A stretch of DNA of 64,000 nt from the IMG/VR virus record IMGVR_UViG_3300036770_008700, positions 1-64,000 of that record. The stretch is one strand, 5' to 3'. Position numbers and translations under genes: made by a program. A model generated the notes under the pieces. The model worked only from the letters and a program-made list of their open reading frames with translations, had not been told where the DNA came from and did no database searches. This document shows positions 17,076 to 23,902 of this stretch, one piece after another (the first letter of the stretch is position 1; each line of letters begins with the position of its first letter). Source of the stretch: a virus.

Positions 17076-17966
17076 TCACTGAGCGAACTCAATACCCTTG
17101 CTGGAAATCTCGTAAGGGAAGAACAGACCCGAAGTCCCAAATCGATTCTTCTGCATCTCGGCAACACGCTGACGATAAGTCTCAGACTTCTTATCAGTAT
17201 CCATCGCAAGGTGCAGGTGACAGTCAACAGCGTGCTTGACTTCCTGCTTACCAGCGAACGTACCATCCTTGGTAACCTGACCAATAATCATGGCAACCGT
17301 CATGTTATCCTTGCACCAAGCAGCGATATCCCACATCGCATCACACTGCTGCTGAGCAGGACCAGCAGGACGACCAGCACCCTTGCTTGCACGCTCAATC
17401 GTCTGAAGAGAATCGACGAAGAGGAAAAAACCCTTTCCAGCCGCAAGAGTGTGCTTCTTCCGAACCTTATCTGCAAAACCAATGATATCAGAGATATCGT
17501 AGAAAGAGCTAAAGTAAGCGTTATCCGACTCCAGAAGAGCGTTAAACTCCATCTTCTCAAGCTTCATCTTGATCTGAGCACCGGACTCTTCGCAAGAGTT
17601 ATACAGCACCACATGACCCTGCTCTGCAAGGCTGTTAGCAAGCTGGAGAGAGATCGTGGTCTTGCCACCACCAGGAAGACCCGTCACCATGCAGCAAGTT
17701 GAAGGACGGATACCCTCACCAGTGAAGAGAGCATCGATGTACTCCCAACCAGTCTTAAGCGTGGTACGCAGAGCATCAGGCACCTTGATATCCGAGAAAC
17801 GACCCGCTTCAACGGATTGAGCGAGACGACCAGCAGCAGCAACCTCAACGTTCTTCTTGGAATTCTTCTTCATAGTCGTGGAAACCTTCTTTGCAGTGGC
17901 ACGCTTCACAACAGCCTTGGTGGTGGTGGTGGTCTTAGCAGCAGCCTTGGTCGTCGTCTTCTTCAT
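17076..17966 (-). CDS. radA: RadA/Sms-like recombination ATPase
   Basis: 296 residues. Residues 1-45 are a Lys/Thr/Ala-rich tail. The RecA-type core follows: Walker A GLPGGGKTT, the RadA-like LYNSCEESGAQIKMKLEKM, Walker B GFFLFVDSLQT, and KNRFGTSGL, matching the KNRFG motif that distinguishes RadA from RecA. It lacks the N-terminal zinc finger and the C-terminal Lon-like domain of bacterial RadA, so it is a minimal version. Probable role: branch migration in phage recombination. It is GC-richer than the surrounding genes. A leaderless-type promoter precedes it. Confidence 0.8.
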   Translation of the reverse strand: MKKTTTKAAAKTTTTTKAVVKRATAKKVSTTMKKNSKKNVEVAAAGRLAQSVEAGRFSDIKVPDALRTTLKTGWEYIDALFTGEGIRPSTCCMVTGLPGGGKTTISLQLANSLAEQGHVVLYNSCEESGAQIKMKLEKMEFNALLESDNAYFSSFYDISDIIGFADKVRKKHTLAAGKGFFLFVDSLQTIERASKGAGRPAGPAQQQCDAMWDIAAWCKDNMTVAMIIGQVTKDGTFAGKQEVKHAVDCHLHLAMDTDKKSETYRQRVAEMQKNRFGTSGLFFPYEISSKGIEFAQ

Positions 17967-18043
17967 GTTCTAAGAATACCAAACGAGGAGGATTTTCTAA
18001 AGATTATTCTGATTTTTTTATTTCGCTGGAATTCCAGGGGTTT
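17967..18043 (-). repeat. 77 bp promoter repeat, copy 1
   Basis: Matches 18827-18903 at 76 of 77 positions. It contains the promoter, an A/T-rich upstream element, and the palindrome CTGGAATTCCAG (18026-18037) about 25 bp upstream of the -35. A related, more diverged version lies at 21276-21352. Confidence 0.85.
17973..18001 (-). promoter_or_regulatory. Leaderless-type promoter for radA-like gene
   Basis: Read on the minus strand: TTTAGA, 17 bp, TATTCT with TGG before it, then 6 nt (TAGAAC) to ATG 17966. The predicted +1 coincides with the start codon. Confidence 0.7.
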
Positions 18044-18067
18044 TCTGACGACGAGTGTTTCAGTTTT

Positions 18068-18268
18068 TCAGTCCCAATGCCAAGGATTGCCCATGTGATT
18101 GGTTCCAAACACCATATCATCATCACCAGCAACCATAAGCGCAAGCACCGCACGATCCCAACGACGACGATCACGATTGCTCTCATGCTTCAGAAGCGAA
18201 GAGCGAAAGAAATAGTTGCTCTTGAAATCTTGACGCTTCACATCGTTGCGCTGGTGGTTGATCTTCAT
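18068..18268 (-). CDS. Small basic hypothetical protein
   Basis: 66 residues. The start at 18268 is fixed by a leaderless-type promoter. The N-terminal half is basic (DVKRQDFKSNYFFR, NRDRRRWDR); the C-terminal half (MVFGTNHMGNPWHWD) is aromatic and His-rich. It appears monocistronic, with its own promoter. Unknown function; typical of early phage host-takeover genes (inference from position and expression signals). Confidence 0.6.
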   Translation of the reverse strand: MKINHQRNDVKRQDFKSNYFFRSSLLKHESNRDRRRWDRAVLALMVAGDDDMVFGTNHMGNPWHWD

Positions 18269-18274
18269 GTTCCT

Positions 18275-18303
18275 ACCTTATCAGAGATTGTTGGAGAAGT
18301 AAA
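18275..18303 (-). promoter_or_regulatory. Leaderless-type promoter
   Basis: TTTACT, 17 bp, TAAGGT preceded by TGA, then AGGAAC and ATG 18268: the -10 ends 6 nt before the start codon. Confidence 0.65.
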
Positions 18304-18311
18304 GGTATTGT

Positions 18312-18806
18312 TCAGGAACAATCCTCGCAATCATGGGAATCGTCAACCATATCGTTCAAGTTGAAGATTTCCACAATAGTTTCCGGCAATCCTTCCAAAC
18401 CGTCGAAGGTGTATTCAATGTCGTTGTAATCCGTTACCTCGCCATTCTCAAACTCACCAGCGAAGCACATTCCACCCTCATGCCAGTACGCATGAACATC
18501 AAACCCATGATGTACAAGCTCACGGAACACACCAAGGGGAGGAGCCCATGCCGTGTCAACGTACCCACTAACGGTGTTGGCATCACCATCAAAATCGCCA
18601 CCAAAATCCCACTTTACACCCCAGTTTCCCACCCTCCAGTAAAACTCACTGTCAGAGAGAAAGCCCTGCTCGCCTTGAGGGAGCGAGGTATCTTGAGGGA
18701 AGAAAGTCTCTGCAATCTTTTCCTGCTTTGCAGCCTCGACAAACTTCTGGATCATCGCAGGGTCGTTGTGGGTGACGGTCACGTAGTTGCTGCACCAGTT
18801 CGGCAT
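18312..18806 (-). CDS. YubB/Api92-like protein (DUF1281-type)
   Basis: 164 residues. The opening MPNWCSNYVTVTH is the hallmark of the YubB/Api92 ferredoxin-like family found on phages and plasmids. Further family-like features are YWRVGNWGVKWD, a WAPPLGVFREL block, and HAYWHEGGMCFAGEF. The function of the family is unknown. It is preceded by AAAGGAAG, so unlike its neighbours it has a 16 nt SD-containing leader although its promoter is a near-exact copy of the radA one. Confidence 0.8.
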   Translation of the reverse strand: MPNWCSNYVTVTHNDPAMIQKFVEAAKQEKIAETFFPQDTSLPQGEQGFLSDSEFYWRVGNWGVKWDFGGDFDGDANTVSGYVDTAWAPPLGVFRELVHHGFDVHAYWHEGGMCFAGEFENGEVTDYNDIEYTFDGLEGLPETIVEIFNLNDMVDDSHDCEDCS

Positions 18807-18826
18807 TGTTCTTTCTTCCTTTCGAT

Positions 18827-18903
18827 GTTCTTAGAATACCAAACGAGGAGGATTTTCTAAAGATTATTCTGATTTTTTTATTTCGCTGGAATTCCAGGGG
18901 TTT
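18827..18903 (-). repeat. 77 bp promoter repeat, copy 2
   Basis: One mismatch to 17967-18043. It carries the same palindrome CTGGAATTCCAG at 18886-18897. Confidence 0.85.
18833..18861 (-). promoter_or_regulatory. Promoter with SD leader
   Basis: TTTAGA, 17 bp, TATTCT (TGG before it). In the radA copy ATG follows 6 nt later; here that triplet is ATC, and an SD (AAAGGAAG) plus ATG follow further down at 18806. Confidence 0.65.
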
Positions 18904-18928
18904 GAGAGCTTCTGACGGCAAAGGATTA

Positions 18929-19165
18929 TTACGATCCCAAGCGAGAGCGAAGCCTCGTCAAGGTCTTTTCGTTGTAAGGCAATGCCTCCCTGCACTCATT
19001 CGGTCGCATACGCTCTTGCTCAAAACAAACAAGAGCGTCTGTTCCAAGCGTTACCCGAAAGATGCTTCGACGTTCAAACCTGAGATAAACACCATCACCA
19101 TCATAATCAAGAAGATTGTCACTCAGAAGTCCGTCCAGATATGCCTTGATTGTTTCCTTGTTCAT
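18929..19165 (-). CDS. Small hypothetical protein
   Basis: 78 residues from ATG 19165, fixed by a promoter ending 6 nt upstream. It begins with a helix (NKETIKAYLDGLLSDNLLDY) followed by short strands (DGVYLRFERRSIFRVTLG). GC-richer than the KLY genes, like its neighbours. Family not recognised. Confidence 0.6.
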   Translation of the reverse strand: MNKETIKAYLDGLLSDNLLDYDGDGVYLRFERRSIFRVTLGTDALVCFEQERMRPNECREALPYNEKTLTRLRSRLGS

Positions 19166-19171
19166 GTTCTT

Positions 19172-19200
19172 ACCTTATCAGAGTGTTGGGAGTAAAGTCT
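19172..19200 (-). promoter_or_regulatory. Leaderless-type promoter (weak -35)
   Basis: Extended -10 TGATAAGGT, then AAGAAC and ATG 19165. At 17 bp spacing the -35 is AGACTT; a better TTTACT sits only 13 bp away. The extended -10 may compensate. Confidence 0.5.
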
Positions 19201-19201
19201 T

Positions 19202-19387
19202 TTACTTGAGAAGATCCATGTCAACCTCGATGTTGGAGAGTTGCATCTCCACATCGCAGTCGTGGCACATGGGAGCCCCATTAGAAGCAATCGCTTCCGG
19301 CCCAATCCCGTGAGCCTCCGCACCACACTCGGAACAGGCGAACGTGCAGGAAACGCCGATCTCAGGGATGTTCTTCCAGCTAGCCAT
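19202..19387 (-). CDS. Small zinc-ribbon protein
   Basis: 61 residues. CTFACSECG and CHDC give two Cys pairs about 22 residues apart, a typical treble-clef or zinc-ribbon arrangement. An acidic helix (MQLSNIEVDMDLLK) ends the protein. AGAGAGAAG upstream is a probable ribosome site. Confidence 0.65.
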   Translation of the reverse strand: MASWKNIPEIGVSCTFACSECGAEAHGIGPEAIASNGAPMCHDCDVEMQLSNIEVDMDLLK

Positions 19388-19411
19388 CTTCTTCTCTCTC
19401 TTTCTGAATCT

Positions 19412-19440
19412 ACTCTACCAGACGGGTTTGAGAAAGTAAA
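19412..19440 (-). promoter_or_regulatory. Promoter for zinc-ribbon gene
   Basis: TTTACT, 17 bp, TAGAGT with TGG before it; a 16 nt purine-rich leader follows to ATG 19387. Confidence 0.55.
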
Positions 19441-19447
19441 AGATTAT

Positions 19448-19693
19448 TCAAAACGACTCGAAAACGAAATCTGCGAGTCGGGAATAAGAACGGTCAAGGA
19501 TGCTCTGATGCGTGCTGGTGGTACGAGAATACTTCCTGTCGTTGTAGTAAATCTTTCCAGCTTCATGGTCTACACGGAAGATCAGAACACCATAGCTACG
19601 AACCTCGTTACCCTTCATCTCAAGGGCACCATGACGGCAAGCAAGACCATCACGCACAAAAGCAACGAACTCGTTGTCTCGGATCTTTGCCAT
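19448..19693 (-). CDS. Small hypothetical protein
   Basis: 81 residues from ATG 19693, with AGAGAGAAG upstream. Predicted mostly beta (YGVLIFRVDHEAGKIYYNDR) with a basic C-terminal helix. It has its own promoter. Family not recognised. Confidence 0.6.
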   Translation of the reverse strand: MAKIRDNEFVAFVRDGLACRHGALEMKGNEVRSYGVLIFRVDHEAGKIYYNDRKYSRTTSTHQSILDRSYSRLADFVFESF

Positions 19694-19717
19694 CTGTTCT
19701 TCTCTCTTTCTATACTC

Positions 19718-19746
19718 ATAATATCACCCACCTTCGATATTCTAAA
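19718..19746 (-). promoter_or_regulatory. Promoter with SD leader
   Basis: TTTAGA, 17 bp, TATTAT with TGA before it; an 18 nt leader with AGAGAGAAG runs to ATG 19693. Confidence 0.6.
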
Positions 19747-19763
19747 ACTTATTCCTCATTTTA

Positions 19764-19794
19764 CTCAAAACGCTGGATTTACAGGGGTTTTGAG
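19764..19794. terminator. Inverted repeat between minus-strand genes
   Basis: CTCAAAAC and GTTTTGAG form a perfect 8 bp stem around 15 nt. It lies about 40 bp after the stop of the upstream minus-strand gene and just upstream of the next promoter. It could end transcription, although there is no long U-run; a related half-site sits in the 77 bp repeats. Confidence 0.4.
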
Positions 19795-19834
19795 AGCTTG
19801 GTGGGGTTTTTACTTCCATTGAAGTCAATTTATA

Positions 19835-20116
19835 TTAGCGAACCTTCCAACGAATTTGTGGGTTTGCCAGCACCCACAAACGGAGTTTTTCATAAGATGC
19901 TGTAACTTCCGTTACTTCTGCTTCATAAGCAGCAACAAGGAATTGATTTCTGGAATCTTTCTCGCTCAAAGGCTTTGGAAGCCTAGAATCAATATATTCT
20001 GCTTTATATGCAGGCAATGTTTCAATAATGGATTTATTGTGCCATTTGTAAGTAAATTCAGTGGTTGTCTGACAAATTGTATAAGGACAGCCCGGAATTA
20101 CAAGATTCATGCTCAT
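19835..20116 (-). CDS. Small hypothetical protein
   Basis: 93 residues from ATG 20116 (a second ATG two codons later is possible). The N-terminal NLVIPGCPYTICQTTTEFTY contains two Cys; the rest is helical and charged. The promoter predicts a leader of only 6 nt, so it is almost leaderless. Family not recognised. Confidence 0.6.
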   Translation of the reverse strand: MSMNLVIPGCPYTICQTTTEFTYKWHNKSIIETLPAYKAEYIDSRLPKPLSEKDSRNQFLVAAYEAEVTEVTASYEKLRLWVLANPQIRWKVR

Positions 20117-20128
20117 GTTCTTGTTCTT

Positions 20129-20157
20129 ACCTTATCAGGGTTTCTGGAGAAAGTAAA
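20129..20157 (-). promoter_or_regulatory. Near-leaderless promoter
   Basis: TTTACT, 17 bp, TAAGGT preceded by TGA. AAGAAC occurs twice between the -10 and ATG 20116, which lengthens the usual 6 nt gap to 12 nt, as if by duplication. Confidence 0.6.
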
Positions 20158-20166
20158 GGATTTGTT

Positions 20167-20361
20167 TCAGCGAGACAAACGCTGCTTGAGCATTAGATCG
20201 GCAATCAAACGCTCTGTGTCGCACCAAAGAGTCTCTGTAAACTTTACCTTCTCCAGCGCAGAGCGAACACTGCTAGGAAGAGCATCATAGAAAATCTCTG
20301 AACGCTGTCCATGAACCTTGACATACTCAGAAATAATCTTCTCTTGACGCTTCAACAACAT
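20167..20361 (-). CDS. Small helical hypothetical protein
   Basis: 64 residues, all predicted helix, basic (LLKRQEKIISEYVKVHGQR, SVRSALEKVKF). AGGAAAGAGG upstream is a good ribosome site. Family not recognised. Confidence 0.6.
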   Translation of the reverse strand: MLLKRQEKIISEYVKVHGQRSEIFYDALPSSVRSALEKVKFTETLWCDTERLIADLMLKQRLSR

Positions 20362-20400
20362 GACTTTCTACCTCTTTCCTTCTTTGTGTTTTATAGCTTC

Positions 20401-20814
20401 TCAGCTAGCGACGTTACGCCAACAGTTTGGCTTGCTAGCATCCCAGACTGGCCTATTGCCCCATGCAGGAACCGACAAAGCTACACCACCAAACTTCGCA
20501 CGCATCTTCACAAGATAACCATTCGGCATATCAGCATGATATGATGAACCTAGAGCAGTGCAGCCCTTAGCAGAAAGATATACATGCTCACGCTCATAAA
20601 GATGAAACGTGAAAAAATCACGCTCAATCTTGCTAGGCTCACGATCAAACATCATATCGAACGCAACAATAAAACCATTCACATTCTGAAGAGAATAATG
20701 AAGAGGTTGATTAAACCCTTCACCCGAAACCATCCTATTCCAAAGCTTATCAGCATAAGCAGCAATGAACTTTGAAACGTTGGAATCAATCGTGTTCATA
20801 TCGATGGTCTTCAT
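20401..20814 (-). CDS. Hypothetical protein
   Basis: 137 residues with an AAGGAAAG ribosome site. It looks globular, mixed alpha/beta (NGFIVAFDMMFDREPSKIER, then LSVPAWGNRPVWD with several Trp). The leader shares the segment AAAGAAGGAAAGA with the gene at 20167, suggesting duplicated regulatory DNA. Family not recognised. Confidence 0.6.
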   Translation of the reverse strand: MKTIDMNTIDSNVSKFIAAYADKLWNRMVSGEGFNQPLHYSLQNVNGFIVAFDMMFDREPSKIERDFFTFHLYEREHVYLSAKGCTALGSSYHADMPNGYLVKMRAKFGGVALSVPAWGNRPVWDASKPNCWRNVAS

Positions 20815-20861
20815 GGCTTTCTTTCCTTCTTTGTGTTGTGTTTGTTCTTACAGCTTCTCAA

Positions 20862-21275
20862 TCACCAAGGACGATCATCCATACCATCGCTGCTAAGACC
20901 ATTCCTCGCAGCAACAGTGCTGCCTGACTGCACCGGAGAAAACTTTACATGGGAGATTACAGGCTTTGCCTTGAAAATTTCACCGGTCTTCATGTTGTAA
21001 TAAATCACCTGATACCCTCTCGTTCCAAAGCTGAAACCGAAACCTGTCAACAAAAGACTCTCCAGCGCCCGACGCTTAACTTCTGCTTCATTGCAGGTAT
21101 AAATGCTGTGGTCTACACCACGAAGAGTGTTCCAACTAGTAAGCTCAAGCCATTCATGATTGGCATTAAACTTCGATGCCTTGTTAAGAGGATTGCTCTT
21201 CAAAAGATTTTCAATCACAGGATGAAGAGTTGTAGTCATGGGAGCCTTCTTGCTGGTCTTGCTCGTCTTCTTCAT
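20862..21275 (-). CDS. Hypothetical protein with basic N-terminal tail
   Basis: 137 residues. ATG 21275 is preferred because the promoter's predicted +1 falls on it; a longer in-frame start would lie upstream of transcription. It begins MKKTSKTSKKAPMTTT, a Lys/Thr tail like that of the RadA-like protein, then a globular part with FGFSFGTRGYQVIYYN. Family not recognised. Confidence 0.6.
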   Translation of the reverse strand: MKKTSKTSKKAPMTTTLHPVIENLLKSNPLNKASKFNANHEWLELTSWNTLRGVDHSIYTCNEAEVKRRALESLLLTGFGFSFGTRGYQVIYYNMKTGEIFKAKPVISHVKFSPVQSGSTVAARNGLSSDGMDDRPW

Positions 21276-21281
21276 GTTCTT

Positions 21282-21310
21282 AGAATACCACCCAATCATG
21301 ATTTTCTAAA
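21282..21310 (-). promoter_or_regulatory. Leaderless-type promoter
   Basis: TTTAGA, 17 bp, TATTCT with TGG before it, then AAGAAC and ATG 21275. An upstream 14 bp palindrome ACTGGAATTCCAGT (21334-21347) matches the palindrome of the 77 bp repeats. Confidence 0.7.
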
Positions 21311-21390
21311 GGATTATTTTCTTTTTTTATTTCACTGGAATTCCAGTGGTTTTTTGGTCATGCAGCTTGACTAGTCTAGGATTTAATCCC

Positions 21391-21460
21391 TCCCCCTTGC
21401 TACCCCTTGCTACCCCTTGCTACCCCTTACTCCCTCTTGCTCCCCCTTACTACCCCTTGC
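21391..21460. repeat. Seven phased 10 bp iterons, consensus TACCCCTTGC
   Basis: Seven contiguous decamers in exact register (TCCCCCTTGC, TACCCCTTGC twice, TACCCCTTAC, TCCCTCTTGC, TCCCCCTTAC, TACCCCTTGC). They are flanked by the direct repeat CTAGTCTA at 21371-21378 and 21460-21467. A 10 bp period places each unit on the same face of the helix, suggesting cooperative protein binding. It may be a replication origin or regulatory array. Confidence 0.85.
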
Positions 21461-21467
21461 TAGTCTA

Positions 21468-21727
21468 TGTTATTTTGTGGCTAAGTGTTTTTTAGTATGA
21501 TTTTGTTTATTGTGTTATGTGACGATACACTACATCACGTTATGATTTTTTTGATTTTATTTTGGAAGAAGTTTATGGTTGTGACTATTTACCATATTAC
21601 TGGATTACGAGTTTATGAAAACCTAGTGATTTACCTATGTAAATCGTGGTTTTTGAAAACTGGCGTTATTAGCTTACCAGAGGCAATCTGCATCAGCCGT
21701 GTGAATGGCGTTGTTCAGAGGGGCAAT
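21468..21727. other. Non-coding AT-rich region with long hairpin
   Basis: No convincing gene: an 84-codon plus-strand frame here has no ribosome site or promoter. It contains a 36 nt inverted repeat at 21618-21653: outer arms AAAACC/GGTTTT and inner arms GATTTAC/GTAAATC around a CTAT loop. Together with the iterons it makes a structured, roughly 350 bp intergenic region. Confidence 0.5.
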
Positions 21728-21997
21728 TTAGAGGTATAGTTGTTTATTTCTGACGATTGAGAGGAAGTGAGAAGCTATATTTTTTGTGTTATGAGAGTTT
21801 GTTGAGTTATTATTGAGCAGTGCATTTTTCATGATTTCGACTGCTTGTTGGTTTGATGTAGCTTTTATAGCTTGTATGAGTGCATTTGTTAGGTTGTTAG
21901 CTAGTTTAAGTTTATGGGGGTTATTGGGATGTAGCTTCCATTCGGAAGGTGTTTCTGGGATAGCGAGAGAGAATTCGTTTACGGCGATTATTTTCAT
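21728..21997 (-). CDS. Small hypothetical protein, Asn-rich
   Basis: 89 residues. Mostly helical with many Asn residues (HPNNPHKLKLANNLTNALIQ, LLNNNSTNSHNTKN). A leaderless-type promoter ends 6 nt before ATG. It is the last minus-strand gene before the iteron region. Family not recognised. Confidence 0.55.
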   Translation of the reverse strand: MKIIAVNEFSLAIPETPSEWKLHPNNPHKLKLANNLTNALIQAIKATSNQQAVEIMKNALLNNNSTNSHNTKNIASHFLSIVRNKQLYL

Positions 21998-22003
21998 GAT
22001 AGA

Positions 22004-22033
22004 GTTATACTGGTTTAATAATGTTGGATTAAA
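22004..22033 (-). promoter_or_regulatory. Leaderless-type promoter
   Basis: TTTAAT, 18 bp, TATAAC, then TCTATC and ATG 21997 (6 nt). The -10 is not of the extended type (CAG before it), so it is somewhat weaker than the others. Confidence 0.5.
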
Positions 22034-22139
22034 GGTTTTGTTTTTTTATGAGATTGATTGTGAAGATTGTTGAGTATAGTACGATTGGGAATGAGAGGAA
22101 TCCGTAGATGAAAGCGATTGAGTGAGATAGTATGTTCAT
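22029..22139 (-). CDS. Tiny membrane protein
   Basis: 36 residues starting at an ATG that overlaps the previous stop (TAATG), so it is probably translated by re-initiation. One long hydrophobic helix (about residues 8-29: IAFIYGFLSFPIVLYSTIF and beyond) is followed by a basic end (IKKQNL). Likely a single-span inner-membrane protein. Function unknown. Confidence 0.55.
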   Translation of the reverse strand: MNILSHSIAFIYGFLSFPIVLYSTIFTINLIKKQNL

Positions 22140-22390
22140 TATTCTAGTTTTGCTTCTTGGAATGCGTTAGTGTTTAGGTAGACGTTTAGTTCCCATTTGA
22201 TCCATCCAACGATTCCTTTTGGTGTTAGGATTTTTGAGCTACTTTGGTCTAGAGAGTGTTGTAGCAGTACGAATGGGATATTTGGACTGAGTTGATCAAC
22301 AATTTTTTGTTCTTGATTCCACACGATTCTTGTTCGTGAGTTCTGAGGTGTAACATACATTTTACCTACTTTGAGTTCGGAGAGGGTCAT
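22139..22390 (-). CDS. KLY family protein
   Basis: 83 residues: VGKMYVTP, then PFVLLQ, then SKILTPKGIVGWI. The family plan suggests a small all-beta (SH3-like) barrel: an opening strand with GKLY, a middle FVVLE strand, and a closing hairpin KILTxxGxxGW. This is one of the shorter members. It overlaps the upstream family gene by 4 nt (ATGA). Function unknown. Confidence 0.7.
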   Translation of the reverse strand: MTLSELKVGKMYVTPQNSRTRIVWNQEQKIVDQLSPNIPFVLLQHSLDQSSSKILTPKGIVGWIKWELNVYLNTNAFQEAKLE

Positions 22391-22728
22391 AGTTTGGTTA
22401 AGTGTATATGTGAGTATTGTGGATGGTTTACCACCATGTATTTTACTTCACCTTCTGATGTTAGGATTTTTAGGATATTGTTATTTAGGTGATTTAGTAC
22501 AACGAAGGTATTATTTGGGTACAAGGGTTTGATGGATGTGTTAGTTGTGTATCCATGTGTTTTGAAGTTGATATCTGTTGCTTTATGCATCATGTTTGCG
22601 GCGATATTTGGGTTTGAGAAGTATGTTAGTATTGCTTGAGCTGCCCGTTCTGGTGTTTCGAACAGCAGCCAAACGTTTTCACTGATTGTTTGGTACAATG
22701 CTCCTGAATCAAAGTTTGATGTATTCAT
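22387..22728 (-). CDS. KLY family protein
   Basis: 113 residues: SGALYQTI, FVVLNHL, LKILTSEGEVKYMVV. The usual GW after the turn is replaced by KY. A longer variable segment (about 20-65) carries helical sequence (ETPERAAQAILTYF). It overlaps the upstream gene by 4 nt. Confidence 0.7.
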   Translation of the reverse strand: MNTSNFDSGALYQTISENVWLLFETPERAAQAILTYFSNPNIAANMMHKATDINFKTHGYTTNTSIKPLYPNNTFVVLNHLNNNILKILTSEGEVKYMVVNHPQYSHIHLTKL

Positions 22729-23018
22729 TGATTTGCGTTTTTAATGAGTTTGAAAGTAGACTTGTCTAAGATAAGCCATCCAACAACTCCATTTGTTGTT
22801 AGCACTTTAACACAAAAAAGTGGTTGTCGTTTTGGGTGGGAAAAGCTTGTTTTATCTTTATCCAGCACGACAAAAGGTTGCAAGGCTTTGATTGTGTCAA
22901 CAGTGTCAACAAATCCATCATACCAACGATTATCTTTTGGATGGAATTGACGCATATCGAGATCGATTTTACAGGCATACAGTTTGCCTATTTGCAGGTT
23001 TTCTTGTGTTGTAATCAC
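22725..23018 (-). CDS. KLY family protein, GTG start
   Basis: 97 residues: IGKLYACK, PFVVLDKD, VKVLTTNGVVGWL. It starts at GTG 23018 and is preceded by its own leaderless-type promoter inside the KLY operon, so transcription is probably reinforced here. No Shine-Dalgarno site is visible. Confidence 0.7.
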   Translation of the reverse strand: MITTQENLQIGKLYACKIDLDMRQFHPKDNRWYDGFVDTVDTIKALQPFVVLDKDKTSFSHPKRQPLFCVKVLTTNGVVGWLILDKSTFKLIKNANQ

Positions 23019-23024
23019 ATTCTT

Positions 23025-23053
23025 AGTTTAACATGGTATAATCGGCACATAAA
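23025..23053 (-). promoter_or_regulatory. Internal leaderless-type promoter (GTG start)
   Basis: TTTATG, 17 bp, TAAACT with TGT before it, then AAGAAT and GTG 23018. It obeys the same 6 nt rule although the start codon is GTG, which argues that the spacing is selected. Confidence 0.55.
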
Positions 23054-23359
23054 CTAAATCTGTGTTTTGTCATAGGAAAACACATAAGGCAAATCACTAT
23101 CTTCAAGTGATAACCAACCTACTTCACCTGTTGTTGTTAGAATTTTTACACGATGGACATGGAACGTAGTTTTCTTGTATTTCCTATAGGCAAATATTAC
23201 AGTATGAAGCTCTAACGGAACAAAAGCAAGATCTGGTGATAGCAGTTTGTTTGTGCTTAGTGTGGCATCAGGTTGTTTTGGATCAACCATATCATACATT
23301 GCCATGTAATGTGGAATATGATATAAGCCGCCGAGTTTGATATCCGAGATATTTTTCAT
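23054..23359 (-). CDS. KLY family protein
   Basis: 101 residues: LGGLYHIP, AFVPLELH, VKILTTTGEVGWL. The variable middle is rich in Asp, Pro and Lys. It overlaps the upstream member by 4 nt (ATGA). Confidence 0.7.
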   Translation of the reverse strand: MKNISDIKLGGLYHIPHYMAMYDMVDPKQPDATLSTNKLLSPDLAFVPLELHTVIFAYRKYKKTTFHVHRVKILTTTGEVGWLSLEDSDLPYVFSYDKTQI

Positions 23360-23619
23360 GTTATGATTTCCTCAACGGTTTCACCTTCCCAAAAACGAAG
23401 ATAACCAACCAATCCAGTTTCTGTAAGCACTTTTACAAGAAAGGTTTCATGATACGTATCATGACGAATCACGCTACCAAGTGTTACAAAAGGTGATTGT
23501 TCTTCTATGCGGCCTAATAGATATAGTTTCTCCAAAGTCGGCTTTGTTGCGTCAGCGAGCAACGCTTTAGGAATATCGCAGCAGTATATTTTACCAACTT
23601 TTATTTCTTTGGGGTTCAT
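23356..23619 (-). CDS. KLY family protein
   Basis: 87 residues from ATG 23619, chosen over a longer frame because AAAGAG lies upstream and the family N-terminus starts here. Motifs: VGKIYCCD, PFVTLGS, VKVLTETGLVGYL. Confidence 0.7.
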   Translation of the reverse strand: MNPKEIKVGKIYCCDIPKALLADATKPTLEKLYLLGRIEEQSPFVTLGSVIRHDTYHETFLVKVLTETGLVGYLRFWEGETVEEIIT

Positions 23620-23629
23620 TAATACTCTT

Positions 23630-23902
23630 TCACTCTTTAAGTTCTTTGAACCAATGAGTGCCTGTTGTAAAGTATGCCCAACCAACTTGACCTTTACTTG
23701 TTAGAAGTTTGCAATACCAAGTCATCTTATTTGGATCTTGTTCCTTTTCTAATAGAACCAAACATTCCATAGAAACAAGACTTACTCCTTCTGGAGTAAT
23801 AAGAAGCCATATGTCGGTCATAGCTTCATTCATCATACTAAGCCATATACCTTTATAGAGCTTCCCAACTTCTAAATCTTCTGGAGATAAAGGCAATCTC
23901 AT
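23630..23902 (-). CDS. KLY family protein
   Basis: 90 residues: VGKLYKGI, CLVLLEKE, CKLLTSKGQVGWA. It overlaps the upstream member by 4 nt. The middle segment includes VSLVSMECLVLLEK, more hydrophobic than usual. Confidence 0.7.
   Translation of the reverse strand: MRLPLSPEDLEVGKLYKGIWLSMMNEAMTDIWLLITPEGVSLVSMECLVLLEKEQDPNKMTWYCKLLTSKGQVGWAYFTTGTHWFKELKE

Noticed and set aside
16905-17702. 265-codon plus-strand frame
   Set aside because: It lies antisense to the RadA-like gene and its neighbour, has no ribosome site, and its composition reflects the opposite strand.
21391-21460. CRISPR array
   Set aside because: The repeat units are 10 bp and contiguous with no spacers.
21485-21739. 84-codon plus-strand frame starting with GTG
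   Set aside because: No promoter or ribosome site, crosses the hairpin, and overlaps the end of a minus-strand gene.
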